From: Chromatiaceae bacterium
Lineage (GTDB): Bacteria; Pseudomonadota; Gammaproteobacteria; Chromatiales; Chromatiaceae
Reading direction: 5' to 3'
DNA: 41,243 nt
NCBI GenBank assembly: GCA_022340805.1
Contig: JAJDNF010000014.1
Span: 1-41,243, forward strand
Each line of letters starts with the position of its first letter. Within the stretch, counting starts at the first letter, position 1. Below the pieces are notes generated by a model. It was given only the letters and a program-made list of their open reading frames with translations. It did not search any database and was not told the origin of the DNA. A program made the position numbers and the translations under genes. Of the stretch, positions 9,856 to 21,333 are shown piece by piece.

Positions 9856-10233
9856 ATGCAGCTGATGCAGAACCTTGATGCTCGTCGGGCCAAGCGGTTA
9901 CTGTTCGCGCAGGCGGCCGCTACCCTGGTGGTCACGTTGCTTGGGCTGATGTTCAGTCCGCGGGCGGGCCTTTTTGCCTTTGTCGGGGGTGCGACGGCAA
10001 CGCTGGCGAACGCTCTCTTCGCCTACTGGGTATTTGGGCGGTATCGTGCCGGCGAACCGGGCAGGCTGGTAGCCCAGTTTTACGGTGCTGAGATCATCAA
10101 GCTGGGGTTCATCGCCGCCGCCTTTGCGGCCGTGATCATCTGGCTGGATCCACTGAGTCCGGTGGCCTTGTTTGGGGCCTTTTTTGTTGTACAGGTGTTA
10201 CCTCCGCTGCTGGCGAACCGTATCGCCGCTTGA
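9856..10233 (+). CDS. atpI: ATP synthase assembly protein AtpI
   Basis: A 125-residue small membrane protein with about four hydrophobic segments (roughly 16-33, 38-60, 74-96, 100-120). The family assists assembly of the c-ring of Fo and may affect Mg2+ supply; it is not an enzyme subunit. Sequence similarity is weak, as usual for AtpI, so the call rests largely on membrane pattern and position as first gene of the atp operon. ATG 9856 is used; ATG 9865 is an equally good alternative with a better spaced GGA upstream. Twenty-one bases separate it from atpB. Confidence 0.82.
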   Translation: MQLMQNLDARRAKRLLFAQAAATLVVTLLGLMFSPRAGLFAFVGGATATLANALFAYWVFGRYRAGEPGRLVAQFYGAEIIKLGFIAAAFAAVIIWLDPLSPVALFGAFFVVQVLPPLLANRIAA

Positions 10234-11121
<888 letters not shown>

Positions 11122-11151
11122 TTTTTTCTTTTAACTACCTGATTGAACTAA

Positions 11152-11397
<246 letters not shown>

Positions 11398-11443
11398 TCT
11401 GTCGAACGCGAACTGTATCAACTCGCCTTAACGAGGTTGCGGG

Positions 11444-11914
11444 ATGAATATCAACCTGACACTAATTGCCCAGCTGCTGTCTTTCGCGGTGTTCGTCTGG
11501 TTCACCATGAAATACGTGTGGCCACCGTTGGTCAAGGCGATGGACGAGCGCAAGGCCAGGATAGCCGAAGGCCTCGCTTCCGCAGAACGCGGCAAGCACG
11601 AGCAGGAGCTGGCCGAAAAGCGTGCCAAAGACACCCTGCATCAGGCCAAGCTGCAGGCTGCCGAAATCAAGGCGAATGCTGAAAAGCAGGCTGCCATGAT
11701 CGTCGAAGAGGCGCGCGACAAGGCCAAAGAAGAAGGCGGTCGCCAGCTGACCGCTGCGAAAGCGGAGATCGAGCAGGAAACCAACAAGGCCCGTGAGGCC
11801 CTGCGCACCAAAGTGGCTGAACTGGCCGTGATGGGCGCCGAGAAGATCCTGCGCAAAGAGATCGACGCCGATGCGCACAAAGACATCGTCGAATCCGTGG
11901 CCAACCAGATTTAA
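11444..11914 (+). CDS. atpF: F1Fo ATP synthase subunit b
   Basis: 156 residues, the same length as the E. coli subunit. One N-terminal membrane helix (about residues 5-24, ending in KYVWPPL) is followed by a long charged coiled coil rich in Ala, Glu and Lys that forms the peripheral stalk and holds alpha3beta3 against rotation; the C-terminus ([17 protein letters not shown]) contacts delta. There is a single b gene, with no b' copy as in phototrophs. Start ATG 11444 follows CGAGGTTGCGGG. The stop overlaps the ribosome-binding TAAGG of atpH. Confidence 0.96.
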   Translation: MNINLTLIAQLLSFAVFVWFTMKYVWPPLVKAMDERKARIAEGLASAERGKHEQELAEKRAKDTLHQAKLQAAEIKANAEKQAAMIVEEARDKAKEEGGRQLTAAKAEIEQETNKAREALRTKVAELAVMGAEKILRKEIDADAHKDIVESVANQI

Positions 11915-11923
11915 GGCAATCGA

Positions 11924-12463
11924 ATGGCTGGAGACGCTACAACAATCGCCCGACCCTACGCCGAAGCGATCTTCGCGCGCGCGGTCGAGACCGACATGCT
12001 GGACCTCTGGTCCGACATGCTCAGCCTGCTGGCTAGCGCGGCCAGAGACCCGGCACTGTCCGGCCTGATCGCGAGCCCCAAGCTGGACAAGGCGCAGATG
12101 ACCGAACTGATGCTGGACATCGGCGGCGGCCGCCTGAGTGACGAGGGGCAGAATTTGATCCGCCTGCTGGTGGCCAACGGACGCCTCGCGCTGCTGCCGG
12201 ATATCGCCGGGCTGTTCGAGGTGCGCAAGGCCGAGCACCAGGGCACGCTCAAGGTGCACGTGACATCTGCTTTTGCGCTCAAGCCGGCGCAGGAAGAGCA
12301 ATTGGCGGCCGCACTCCAGCGCAAGCTCGGGCGCGAGATCCGTATCACCAGCGAGGAAGATCCCGATCTGATCGGCGGCTTCCGTCTGCGCGCGGGTGAC
12401 ATGGTGATCGACGGCTCCGTCTCCGGGCAGCTCGGCAAGCTGGCTAACGAATTAGGAATCTAA
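11924..12463 (+). CDS. atpH: F1Fo ATP synthase subunit delta
   Basis: 179 residues (177 in E. coli). It caps the alpha3beta3 head and joins it to the b stalk. The N-terminal six-helix domain begins with [14 protein letters not shown], and the C-terminal signature is [37 protein letters not shown], both standard for the family. The ATG lies nine bases after the atpF stop and 14 bp before atpA, so expression is coupled within the operon. Confidence 0.96.
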   Translation: MAGDATTIARPYAEAIFARAVETDMLDLWSDMLSLLASAARDPALSGLIASPKLDKAQMTELMLDIGGGRLSDEGQNLIRLLVANGRLALLPDIAGLFEVRKAEHQGTLKVHVTSAFALKPAQEEQLAAALQRKLGREIRITSEEDPDLIGGFRLRAGDMVIDGSVSGQLGKLANELGI

Positions 12464-12477
12464 TTGGGAAAGCAACC

Positions 12478-14019
12478 ATGCAACTGAATCCCTCCGAGAT
12501 CAGCGAGCTGATCAAGAGCAAGATCGAAAAATTTGATCTCACTTCTGAAGCTCACAACGAAGGCACCGTGGTTTCCGTAACCGACGGTATCGTTCGCATC
12601 CACGGCCTCGCCGACGTCATGTCCTACGAGATGCTGGAGTTCCCCGGCAATACCTTCGGACTGGCGCTCAACCTCGAGCGCGATTCTGTCGGGGCGGTGG
12701 TGCTGGGCGACTACAAGCACATCTCCGAAGGTGATGCAGTCAAGTGTACCGGCCGCGTACTCGAGGTCCCGACCGGTCCGGAGCTGCTCGGTCGCGTGGT
12801 TGACGCCCTCGGCAAACCGATGGATGGCAAGGGTCCGATCAACGCCAAGACCTCGGCCGCGATCGAACAGATCGCCCCGGGTGTTATCGAGCGCAAATCG
12901 GTCAATCAGCCGGTGCAGACCGGCATCAAAGCAATCGACGCGATGGTGCCGGTCGGACGCGGCCAGCGCGAGCTGATCATCGGTGACCGCCAGACCGGCA
13001 AGACCGCGATCGCGATCGACGCGATCATCAACCAGAAAGGCACCGGCGTTAAGTGTATCTATGTCGCCGTGGGCCAGAAGAACTCGTCGATCGCGGCGAT
13101 CGTGCGCAAGCTCGAGGAACACGGCGCGATGGACCACACCATCATCGTTGCCGCCCCGGCTGCCGAGTCGGCTGCGATGCAGTTCATCGCTCCCTATTCC
13201 GGCTGCACGATGGGTGAATACTTCCGTGACCGTGGCCAGGACGCGCTGATCATCTATGACGACCTGACCAAGCAGGCCTGGGCGTATCGCCAGGTGTCGT
13301 TGCTGCTGCGTCGTCCACCGGGTCGCGAGGCCTACCCGGGTGACGTGTTCTATCTGCACTCGCGCCTGCTCGAGCGTGCAGCGCGGGTCAATGCCGACTA
13401 CGTCGAGAAGTTCACCAATGGCGAAGTGAAGGGACAGACCGGTTCGCTGACCGCGCTGCCTATCATCGAGACCCAGGCCGGCGACGTATCGGCCTTCGTG
13501 CCGACCAACGTGATCTCGATTACCGACGGTCAGATCTTCCTCGAGTCGGACTTGTTCGCAGCCGGCCTGCGGCCCGCTATCAACGCCGGTCTTTCGGTAT
13601 CACGCGTCGGCGGCTCTGCTCAGACCAAGATCATCAAGAAGCTGGGTGGCGGTGTGCGTCTGGCGCTGGCCCAGTACCGTGAACTGGCGGCGTTTTCGCA
13701 GTTTGCCTCCGACCTCGACGAGGCGACGCGTCGCCAACTCGAGCGCGGGCAGCGTGTAACCGAGCTGATGAAGCAGCCGCAGTACTCCCCGCTGTCGACC
13801 GGTGACATGGCGATCTCGCTGTTCGCTGCCAACGAGGGCTACCTGGACGACGTGGATGTCGACAAGGTGGTTGCATTTGAGCAGGCGCTGCACAGCTACA
13901 TGGCAGCACACCAGGCGGCGCTGGTTGCCAAGGTTAATGCCGAGGCGGACTGGAACGACGAGCTCGAAGCTGCGTTCCATGCCGCTCTGAAAGAGTTCAA
14001 GGCCAACCATAGCTGGTAA
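12478..14019 (+). CDS. atpA: F1Fo ATP synthase subunit alpha
   Basis: 513 residues, identical in length to E. coli AtpA. Walker A is GDRQTGKT (residues 169-176) and the arginine-finger region reads [23 protein letters not shown]. Alpha subunits hold non-catalytic nucleotide sites and supply the arginine finger to the beta active site. The N-terminal beta-barrel ([20 protein letters not shown]) and the C-terminal helical bundle ([28 protein letters not shown]) are intact. Start ATG 12478 follows GGGAAAGCAACC. A 101-bp gap separates it from atpG, rather wide for this operon; nothing beyond a TAAGG ribosome-binding site was seen in it. Confidence 0.98.
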   Translation: MQLNPSEISELIKSKIEKFDLTSEAHNEGTVVSVTDGIVRIHGLADVMSYEMLEFPGNTFGLALNLERDSVGAVVLGDYKHISEGDAVKCTGRVLEVPTGPELLGRVVDALGKPMDGKGPINAKTSAAIEQIAPGVIERKSVNQPVQTGIKAIDAMVPVGRGQRELIIGDRQTGKTAIAIDAIINQKGTGVKCIYVAVGQKNSSIAAIVRKLEEHGAMDHTIIVAAPAAESAAMQFIAPYSGCTMGEYFRDRGQDALIIYDDLTKQAWAYRQVSLLLRRPPGREAYPGDVFYLHSRLLERAARVNADYVEKFTNGEVKGQTGSLTALPIIETQAGDVSAFVPTNVISITDGQIFLESDLFAAGLRPAINAGLSVSRVGGSAQTKIIKKLGGGVRLALAQYRELAAFSQFASDLDEATRRQLERGQRVTELMKQPQYSPLSTGDMAISLFAANEGYLDDVDVDKVVAFEQALHSYMAAHQAALVAKVNAEADWNDELEAAFHAALKEFKANHSW

Positions 14020-14120
14020 GAGAGCACAACCGCGAAGGGCTCCAGCAGCGCAGGGCAGCAGTCCGACATGCTTGGCGACCGTTGCGTCCCTAGCGGTTCA
14101 TTCTAGAGATAAGGTTAAAC

Positions 14121-14990
14121 ATGGCAGGCGCTAAAGAAATCCGCACAAAGATTGCCTCCATCAAGAGCACTCAGAAGATCACGAGTGCGATGGAGATGGT
14201 CGCGGCATCCAAGATGCGCAAGGCGCAGGATCGCATGGAGTCGACTCGTCCCTATGCCGAGAAGATGCGCCAGGTGATCGGCCACGTCGCGCTCGCAAAC
14301 CCCGAGTACAAGCACCCGTTCATGCATGCGCGCCCGGTGAAGCGCATCGGCCTGGTCATCGTGTCGTCCGATCGGGGACTGTGCGGCGGTCTGAACAACA
14401 ATCTGTTTCGCCGCCTTGTGCGCGAGATCAGGAGCCTGCGTGACGCCGGGACCGAGGTCGAATACTGCACCATCGGGACCAAGGCGCTGGGATTCTTCCG
14501 CCGTGTCGGCGGCAAGGTCGCTGCGCAGGCGACTCATCTGGGAGATGCTCCACGCGTCGATGACCTGGTTGGCACCGTGAAGGTCATGCTGGACGCCTAC
14601 ATGGAAGGCGAGATCGACGAAATCCGCATCGCCTACAACAAGTTCGTCAACACCATGACGCAGCAACCGAGCATCGAACAGCTGGTTCCTCTCGCGGCAG
14701 GTGAGGATGCCGAACAACTCACGCATCACTGGGACTACATCTACGAGCCGGGTGCCAAAGAGGTGCTGAGCGGGCTGCTGACCCGCTACATCGAGTCGTT
14801 GGTTTACCAGTCAGTGGTGGAAAACAGCGCCTGCGAACAATCGGCACGTATGGTCGCGATGAAGTCCGCGACCGATAACGCCGGCGAACTGATCGACGAG
14901 TTGCAGCTGATCTACAACAAGGCCCGCCAGGCCGCCATCACCCAGGAGATCTCCGAGATCGTGGGCGGCGCCGCGGCCGTGTCGAAGTGA
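14121..14990 (+). CDS. atpG: F1Fo ATP synthase subunit gamma
   Basis: 289 residues (287 in E. coli). The rotating central shaft: an N-terminal helix ([32 protein letters not shown]) pairs with a C-terminal helix ([45 protein letters not shown]) in a coiled coil inside alpha3beta3. The central Rossmann-like domain includes [16 protein letters not shown]. No redox-regulatory cysteine loop of the chloroplast type is present. Start ATG 14121 follows GATAAGG. Confidence 0.97.
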   Translation: MAGAKEIRTKIASIKSTQKITSAMEMVAASKMRKAQDRMESTRPYAEKMRQVIGHVALANPEYKHPFMHARPVKRIGLVIVSSDRGLCGGLNNNLFRRLVREIRSLRDAGTEVEYCTIGTKALGFFRRVGGKVAAQATHLGDAPRVDDLVGTVKVMLDAYMEGEIDEIRIAYNKFVNTMTQQPSIEQLVPLAAGEDAEQLTHHWDYIYEPGAKEVLSGLLTRYIESLVYQSVVENSACEQSARMVAMKSATDNAGELIDELQLIYNKARQAAITQEISEIVGGAAAVSK

Positions 14991-15037
14991 TCGGCGCCGC
15001 ATCGTCAGGTCGCGCCGGAAAGAATTTTAGACTTTAA

Positions 15038-16453
<1,416 letters not shown>

Positions 16454-16486
16454 GCCGGTCGCTAGACAGAGTTTGGGAGAATCCCG

Positions 16487-16909
16487 ATGGCCATGACCAT
16501 CCATGTCGACATCGTCAGCGCGGAAGGCAACCTGTACTCCGGTCAGGGTGAAATGATCTATGCGCCGGCGGTGATGGGCGAGATCGGCATCGCGCCACGT
16601 CACGCGCCGCTGGTCACCCAGCTCAAGCCAGGCGAAGTCCGGGTCGATCCGGGTGGCGGCAAGCCGCAGGAGCACTTCTACGTATCCGGTGGCATGATCG
16701 AGGTGCAGCCGTTCAAGGTGACCATCCTCGCCGATACCGGTGTACGCGCGGCGGATCTCGACGAAGCCGCGGCCCAGGATGCCAAGCGCCGAGCCGAAGA
16801 CGCGCTGGCCAATAATGCGGCCGATATCGATCTGGCCAAGGCCCAGGTCGAACTGGCCGAGGCGGCGGCCCAGCTGCGCGCTATCGAGCGCCTGCGCAAG
16901 ACGCGCTGA
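16487..16909 (+). CDS. atpC: F1Fo ATP synthase subunit epsilon
   Basis: 140 residues (139 in E. coli). The N-terminal beta-sandwich ([38 protein letters not shown]) binds gamma and the c-ring. The C-terminal helix pair ([18 protein letters not shown] and [25 protein letters not shown]) can extend into the head and inhibit ATP hydrolysis. It is the last gene of the operon, 25 bp ahead of a strong intrinsic terminator. Start ATG 16487 follows TTGGGAGAATCCC. Confidence 0.96.
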   Translation: MAMTIHVDIVSAEGNLYSGQGEMIYAPAVMGEIGIAPRHAPLVTQLKPGEVRVDPGGGKPQEHFYVSGGMIEVQPFKVTILADTGVRAADLDEAAAQDAKRRAEDALANNAADIDLAKAQVELAEAAAQLRAIERLRKTR

Positions 16910-16934
16910 GCCCGAAAAAGCGGTGCTAAACTAC

Positions 16935-16970
16935 ACGGCCCTGGCGCTGACAATCGCCAGGGCCGTTTTT
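16935..16970 (+). terminator. Intrinsic terminator of the atp operon
   Basis: A perfect 12-bp stem ACGGCCCTGGCG/CGCCAGGGCCGT (16935-16946 with 16955-16966) around an 8-base loop; its last pair overlaps a run of five T (16966-16970). It lies 25 bp after the atpC stop. This is the clearest terminator in the window. Confidence 0.92.
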
Positions 16971-17074
16971 CATTTATGGTCGGAGACCCGACGCCCAGTG
17001 GCCCCTTGTCTTGCAGCGACAGCTACAAGTATCCCCCGAAGCGGCCGCTATATCGCAGCAAAGGCAGCAGTTCC

Positions 17075-17575
17075 ATGAGCGACGACATCATCAAACCGGG
17101 CAAATATGTGGCCCTGACCTACACCATCATCGACGAGCAGGGCGAGGTGGTCGAGCAGCATGATGTGCCGCTCGGTTTCGTGTACGGCAGCGACACCGAG
17201 CTGATCGGCGATATGGACAAGGCCGTCGCGGGCCGGCGTGCCGGCGACCAGGTCGAGGTCAGCGTGCGTCCGGAGCAGGGCTTCGGTGATCACGACCCGA
17301 GCCTGACCTTTACCGACCAGATCGACAATGTGCCGCCGCAGTTCCGCCAGGTCGGCGCCGAGGTACAGATGCAGAATGACCAGGGCGAGACGCGCTCGTT
17401 CTTCGTGACCCGGATCGAGGATGGGGAAGTGACCGTCGATGGCAATCATCCGCTGGCCGGCAAGCACTTGACCGTACGCGTGAACATCCAGGAGGTGCGC
17501 GACGCACGCCCCGGCGAAGAGCAGACTTCCGGCATCCACGCCGTGCAGATGACGGGACCGAGCAGCATCAACTGA
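17075..17575 (+). CDS. FKBP-type peptidyl-prolyl isomerase, SlyD-like
   Basis: 166 residues. The FKBP fold is interrupted by an insert-in-flap chaperone domain as in SlyD/SlpA: LTYTIIDEQGEVVEQHDVPLGFVYG, then LIGDMDKAVAGRRAGDQVEVSVRPEQGFGDHDP, and the closing segment VDGNHPLAGKHLTVRVNIQEVRDA. It should act as a cytoplasmic cis-trans prolyl isomerase and folding helper. The histidine/cysteine-rich nickel-binding tail of E. coli SlyD is missing, so a role in nickel delivery is not supported. The ATG at 17075 is preceded by AAAGG at a suitable distance; an in-frame start at 16976 would overlap the atp terminator region and add 33 unrelated residues. glmU follows after 18 bp, probably on the same transcript. 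Confidence 0.9.
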   Translation: MSDDIIKPGKYVALTYTIIDEQGEVVEQHDVPLGFVYGSDTELIGDMDKAVAGRRAGDQVEVSVRPEQGFGDHDPSLTFTDQIDNVPPQFRQVGAEVQMQNDQGETRSFFVTRIEDGEVTVDGNHPLAGKHLTVRVNIQEVRDARPGEEQTSGIHAVQMTGPSSIN

Positions 17576-17593
17576 TTCCAGGGACAAGTCTGA

Positions 17594-18955
17594 ATGCGCC
17601 TAGGTGTTGTGATACTGGCCGCTGGCCAGGGGACAAGAATGAAGTCGGACCTGCCGAAGGTCCTGCACCGACTCGCTGGCAAACCCCTGCTGGGCCATGT
17701 TGTCGATTGCGCGCGCAGCCTGTCGCCGGAACAGATCGTTGTCGTCTACGGACATGGCGGTGAACAGGTGCGCGAGGCCTTTGCCGGACAGACCGATCTG
17801 CGTTGGGTGGAACAGGCCCAGCAGCTTGGCACCGGGCATGCCGTCCAGCAGGCGATGCCCGAGCTGCGCAGTGTCGACCAGGTGTTGGTGTTGTACGGTG
17901 ACGTGCCGTTGACCCGCACGCAGACACTGCACCAGCTGATCGACGCAACCGCGCACGGCTTCGGTCTGCTGACGGTCACGCTGAGCGACCCCACCGGTTA
18001 TGGCCGCATCGTGCGCAACGAGGGCGGCCGGGTACAGTGCATCGTCGAACAGAAGGAAGCCAGTGCCGAACAGTTGGCCATCCGCGAGGTCAATACCGGG
18101 ATAATGTGCGTGCCGCGCGACGCCCTTGTCCGCTGGCTGGCCCGCCTGTCGAACAGCAATGCCCAGGGCGAGTACTACCTGACCGATGTGCTGGCGATGG
18201 CGGTTGGGGATGGCTTCGACGTGCAGGTGCGCCAGCCCGCCTCGGCACTCGAGGCCGAGGGCGTGAACAACCGCCAGCAGCTGGCCACGCTGGAGCGTGC
18301 CCAGCAGCGGCGCACTGCCGAGCAGCTGATGCTCGACGGCGTCACGCTGCGCGATCCGGCGCGGCTCGATGTGCGGGGCAGCGTCGCGCACGGGCGCGAT
18401 GTGGAGATCGACGTCAACGTGCTGCTCGAAGGACGTATCGTACTCGGCGACCGGGTCCGCATCGGCGCTAACTGTATCCTGCGCGACGTCAGCATCGCCG
18501 ACGATGTCGAGATCCTGGACAACTGCGTGATCGAGCAGGCCAGCGTCGGGTCGGCGAGCAAAGTGGGTCCGTTCGCGCGCCTGCGACCGGGCGCGGAACT
18601 GGTCGGTGGCGCGCACATCGGCAACTTTGTCGAGATCAAGAAATCGGTCATTGGCCAGGGCTCCAAGGTAAACCATCTGAGCTATATCGGTGACACCGAC
18701 ATCGGCGCCGGCGTGAACATCGGGGCCGGCACGATCACTTGCAACTACGACGGGGCCAACAAGCACCGCACGGTGATTGCCGACCATGCGTTCATCGGCT
18801 CGAATACCGCGCTGGTCGCGCCGGTAACGGTCGGTGTGGGTGCCACCATCGGTGCTGGTTCGGTGATCAGCAAGGACGCGCCGGAGGCCAAGCTCACCCT
18901 CACCCGGGCCAAGCAGGTCAGCCTCGACTGGCGGCGGCCGACCAAGAGCAAATGA
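17594..18955 (+). CDS. glmU: Bifunctional GlcNAc-1-P uridyltransferase / GlcN-1-P acetyltransferase GlmU
   Basis: 453 residues (456 in E. coli). The N-terminal uridyltransferase domain starts with [20 protein letters not shown] and includes [10 protein letters not shown] and [12 protein letters not shown]. The C-terminal left-handed beta-helix acetyltransferase contains [58 protein letters not shown] and ends DWRRPTKSK. It makes UDP-GlcNAc for peptidoglycan and for lipid A of the LPS that other genes in this window help to assemble. glmS lies downstream across the repeat-filled gap, giving the usual glmU-glmS pairing. Confidence 0.98.
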   Translation: MRLGVVILAAGQGTRMKSDLPKVLHRLAGKPLLGHVVDCARSLSPEQIVVVYGHGGEQVREAFAGQTDLRWVEQAQQLGTGHAVQQAMPELRSVDQVLVLYGDVPLTRTQTLHQLIDATAHGFGLLTVTLSDPTGYGRIVRNEGGRVQCIVEQKEASAEQLAIREVNTGIMCVPRDALVRWLARLSNSNAQGEYYLTDVLAMAVGDGFDVQVRQPASALEAEGVNNRQQLATLERAQQRRTAEQLMLDGVTLRDPARLDVRGSVAHGRDVEIDVNVLLEGRIVLGDRVRIGANCILRDVSIADDVEILDNCVIEQASVGSASKVGPFARLRPGAELVGGAHIGNFVEIKKSVIGQGSKVNHLSYIGDTDIGAGVNIGAGTITCNYDGANKHRTVIADHAFIGSNTALVAPVTVGVGATIGAGSVISKDAPEAKLTLTRAKQVSLDWRRPTKSK

Positions 18956-18960
18956 CCCCG

Positions 18961-19340
18961 GGGTGGGTGGGGCGAAGCGAGACCCAGCAGGCCAGACGAA
19001 TCGAATAACGAATGCTGCCGCAGGGTGGGTAGAGTGAAGCAAAACCCGGCAGGCCAGACGAATCGAATAACGAATGCTGCCGCAGGGTGGGTAGAGCGAA
19101 GCGAGACCCGGCAGGTCAGACGAATCGAATAACGAATGCTGCCGTAGGGTGGGTAGAGCGAAGCGAAACCCGGCAGGCCAGACGAATCGAATAACGAATG
19201 CTGCCGTAGGGTGGGTAGAGCGAAGCGAAACCCACCGGATCAGACGAATGGCGCCGTAGGTGAGCAGAGCAACGCGAAACCCACCAGACCGGCACAAACG
19301 AATAACGCCGCAGGGTGGGCAGAGCCAGGCAGATCCCACT
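18961..19340. repeat. Tandem array of about seven hairpin-forming units between glmU and glmS
   Basis: Four units of exactly 62 bp start at 18961, 19023, 19085 and 19147. Shorter, diverged copies start at 19209 (50 bp) and 19259 (54 bp), and there is a truncated one at 19313. Each begins GGGTGGGTAGAGCGAAGCG and continues with AAACCC, so GGGT/ACCC (or GGTGGGT/ACCCACC in the fifth copy) can form a stem. A second inverted pair CGGCAG/CTGCCG brackets a core with three CGAAT steps. Because 62 is not a multiple of three the array is unlikely to be coding. It fills nearly all of the 428-bp gap (18956-19383). The GGGTGGG...CCCACC motif resembles a dispersed intergenic repeat I recall from many proteobacteria, not checked. 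Confidence 0.93.
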
Positions 19341-19383
19341 GGTTGACCGTCCGCGGAAGTATGCAAGCAGGAGACCTCTCGCT

Positions 19384-21210
19384 ATGTGCGGCATCGTCGG
19401 AGCCATCGCTGAACGTAACGTTGTCCCGGTCCTGATGGAGGGACTGCGGCGCCTCGAATACCGGGGCTATGATTCGGCCGGCCTCGCGGTGCGCAATGCC
19501 AGCGCACGTCTGCAGCGAATCCGATCGGTCGGCAAGGTCGCCGAACTGCAGCACATGCTTGACGGCGCGAGCGTGGAGGGCCCGCTGGGCATCGCCCACA
19601 CCCGCTGGGCCACGCACGGCATGCCTGCCGAGCGCAACGCGCATCCGCATATGAGCGGCGAGCAGGTCGCGATCGTGCACAACGGCATTATCGAAAACCA
19701 TGCCGAGCTGCGCGCCGACCTGCAGGCGCAGGGTTTCGCGTTCAGTTCCGACACCGACACCGAGGTCATCGCGCACCTGCTGGCCGGTCTTCTCGGCCAG
19801 GGCCAGGGCATCTGCGAGGCCACGCGCAGTGCGATCAGCCGCCTGGTCGGGGCCTACGCACTTGCGGTGATCAGTCCCGACGACCCGGAGCGGATGGTCG
19901 TCACCCGCGCGGGCAGCCCGCTGGTGATCGGTGTCGGTGTCGGCGAGAACTTCATCGCCTCGGACGTGTTCGCCCTGCTGCCGGTCACCCAGCAGTTCAT
20001 CTTCCTCGAGGAAGGCGACATCGCCGAGATCCGGCGCGACGGGATCACGGTCTTCGACGCCGAGGGCAATCCGGTCGAGCGCGAGATACGCACCAGCCAG
20101 CTGTCCTCGGCCAATGCCGAGAAGGGACAGTATCGCCACTTCATGCTCAAGGAGATCTTCGAGCAGCCGGGGGTGATCGCCGAGACACTGGAGGGCCGTA
20201 TCCACAAGGGCCGCTTGCTCGAACAGAGCTTCGGACACGTGGCGCAGGAGCTGTTCGACCGGACCCGCGCGGTCCAGATCATCGCCTGCGGCACCAGCTA
20301 CCATGCCGGGTTGGTGGCGCGCTATTGGCTCGAAGAGGCCGGTATTCCCTGCCAGATCGAGGTCGCCAGCGAGTTCCGCTATCGCAAGACCGTGGTGCAG
20401 CCGGATACGCTGTTCGTGACCATCTCGCAGTCCGGTGAGACCGCCGATACGCTGGCTGCGCTGCGCGCCGCGAAGAGGGCCGGTTATATCGGCAGCCTGG
20501 TGGTGTGCAATGTGCCGGAGAGTTCACTGGTGCGCGAATCCGACGTTGCGCTGATGACCCGCGCCGGTCCCGAGATCGGTGTTGCCTCGACCAAGGCCTT
20601 CACCACCCAGCTGGTCGCACTGCGCCTGTTTACGCTGGCGCTGGCCAAGCGTCGCGGCCTGAGCGCGGCCGAGGAGCGCGAATGGGTCGAGGAGCTGCAG
20701 GCGCTGCCACGTCAGGTCGAGGTTGTGCTCAAACTCAGCGACGCGATCGAGCAGATGGCGCAGTCGTTCGCGGACAAGCACAACGCGCTGTTCCTCGGCC
20801 GCGGAACCTTCTACCCGATCGCGCTCGAGGGCGCCCTCAAACTGAAGGAGATCTCCTACATCCACGCCGAGGCGTATCCGGCCGGCGAACTCAAGCACGG
20901 CCCGCTGGCGCTGGTCGACGAGCGCATGCCGGTGGTCTGTGCCCTGCCCGACGATCCGTTGCTGGAGAAGGTGCTTTCCAACCTGCAGGAGGTCCGCGCG
21001 CGCGGCGGCGAGCTGTTCCTGTTCAGCGACAAGAAGGTGCATATTCCGCTCGACCGTTACCAGAACCTGACCCTGGACGACATCTGTCCCGGTACGGCAC
21101 CGATCGTCTACACGATCCCGCTGCAGCTGCTCTCGTACCACGTCGCTGTGCTCAAGGGCACCGACGTCGATCAGCCGCGCAACCTGGCAAAGTCCGTGAC
21201 TGTGGAGTGA
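19384..21210 (+). CDS. glmS: Glutamine-fructose-6-phosphate aminotransferase GlmS
   Basis: 608 residues. It converts fructose-6-phosphate and glutamine to glucosamine-6-phosphate, the first step towards UDP-GlcNAc. The N-terminal glutaminase domain begins with the nucleophile Cys after Met removal (MCGIVGAIAERNVV), followed by LRRLEYRGYDSAGLA and HTRWATHG. Two SIS sugar-isomerase domains follow (IACGTSYHAGLVARYWLE, ISQSGETADTLAALR, GVASTKAFTTQ), and the C-terminus KGTDVDQPRNLAKSVTVE is canonical. The start ATG 19384 is preceded by AGGAGA. No glmS ribozyme is present upstream; the leader is occupied by the 62-bp repeats. Confidence 0.98.
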   Translation: MCGIVGAIAERNVVPVLMEGLRRLEYRGYDSAGLAVRNASARLQRIRSVGKVAELQHMLDGASVEGPLGIAHTRWATHGMPAERNAHPHMSGEQVAIVHNGIIENHAELRADLQAQGFAFSSDTDTEVIAHLLAGLLGQGQGICEATRSAISRLVGAYALAVISPDDPERMVVTRAGSPLVIGVGVGENFIASDVFALLPVTQQFIFLEEGDIAEIRRDGITVFDAEGNPVEREIRTSQLSSANAEKGQYRHFMLKEIFEQPGVIAETLEGRIHKGRLLEQSFGHVAQELFDRTRAVQIIACGTSYHAGLVARYWLEEAGIPCQIEVASEFRYRKTVVQPDTLFVTISQSGETADTLAALRAAKRAGYIGSLVVCNVPESSLVRESDVALMTRAGPEIGVASTKAFTTQLVALRLFTLALAKRRGLSAAEEREWVEELQALPRQVEVVLKLSDAIEQMAQSFADKHNALFLGRGTFYPIALEGALKLKEISYIHAEAYPAGELKHGPLALVDERMPVVCALPDDPLLEKVLSNLQEVRARGGELFLFSDKKVHIPLDRYQNLTLDDICPGTAPIVYTIPLQLLSYHVAVLKGTDVDQPRNLAKSVTVE

Positions 21211-21302
21211 GTGGCGGCCGCCGGCTGCCTGCTCGTCGTGTTGCAGCGCATAGGTAACTTACTGATGAGTCAGGCGGGACGCGCGATCTTTCCGGCGTTG
21301 TT

Positions 21303-21323
21303 CCTGGCCGCAGAATGGCCAGG
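21303..21323 (+). promoter_or_regulatory. Hairpin overlapping the ribosome-binding site of the heptosyltransferase gene
   Basis: Perfect 7-bp inverted repeat CCTGGCC/GGCCAGG around a 7-base loop. Its 3' arm runs into AGGGGG (21321-21326), the likely ribosome-binding site for the GTG start at 21334. It has no T-run, so it could limit translation initiation or mark the end of the glmS message. Confidence 0.4.
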
Positions 21324-21333
21324 GGGTCGCTGA

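Noticed and set aside
18961..19340. CRISPR array
   Set aside because: Units are contiguous with near-identical sequence throughout; there are no unique spacers and no cas genes.
17600..19366. 588-codon minus-strand frame across glmU and the repeat array
   Set aside because: The N-terminal part only translates the 62-bp repeats in shifting frames and the rest is antisense to glmU; no credible start signal.
18956..19383. glmS ribozyme or riboswitch
   Set aside because: The leader consists of tandem repeats and no ribozyme core could be recognised; glmS ribozymes belong mainly to Firmicutes.
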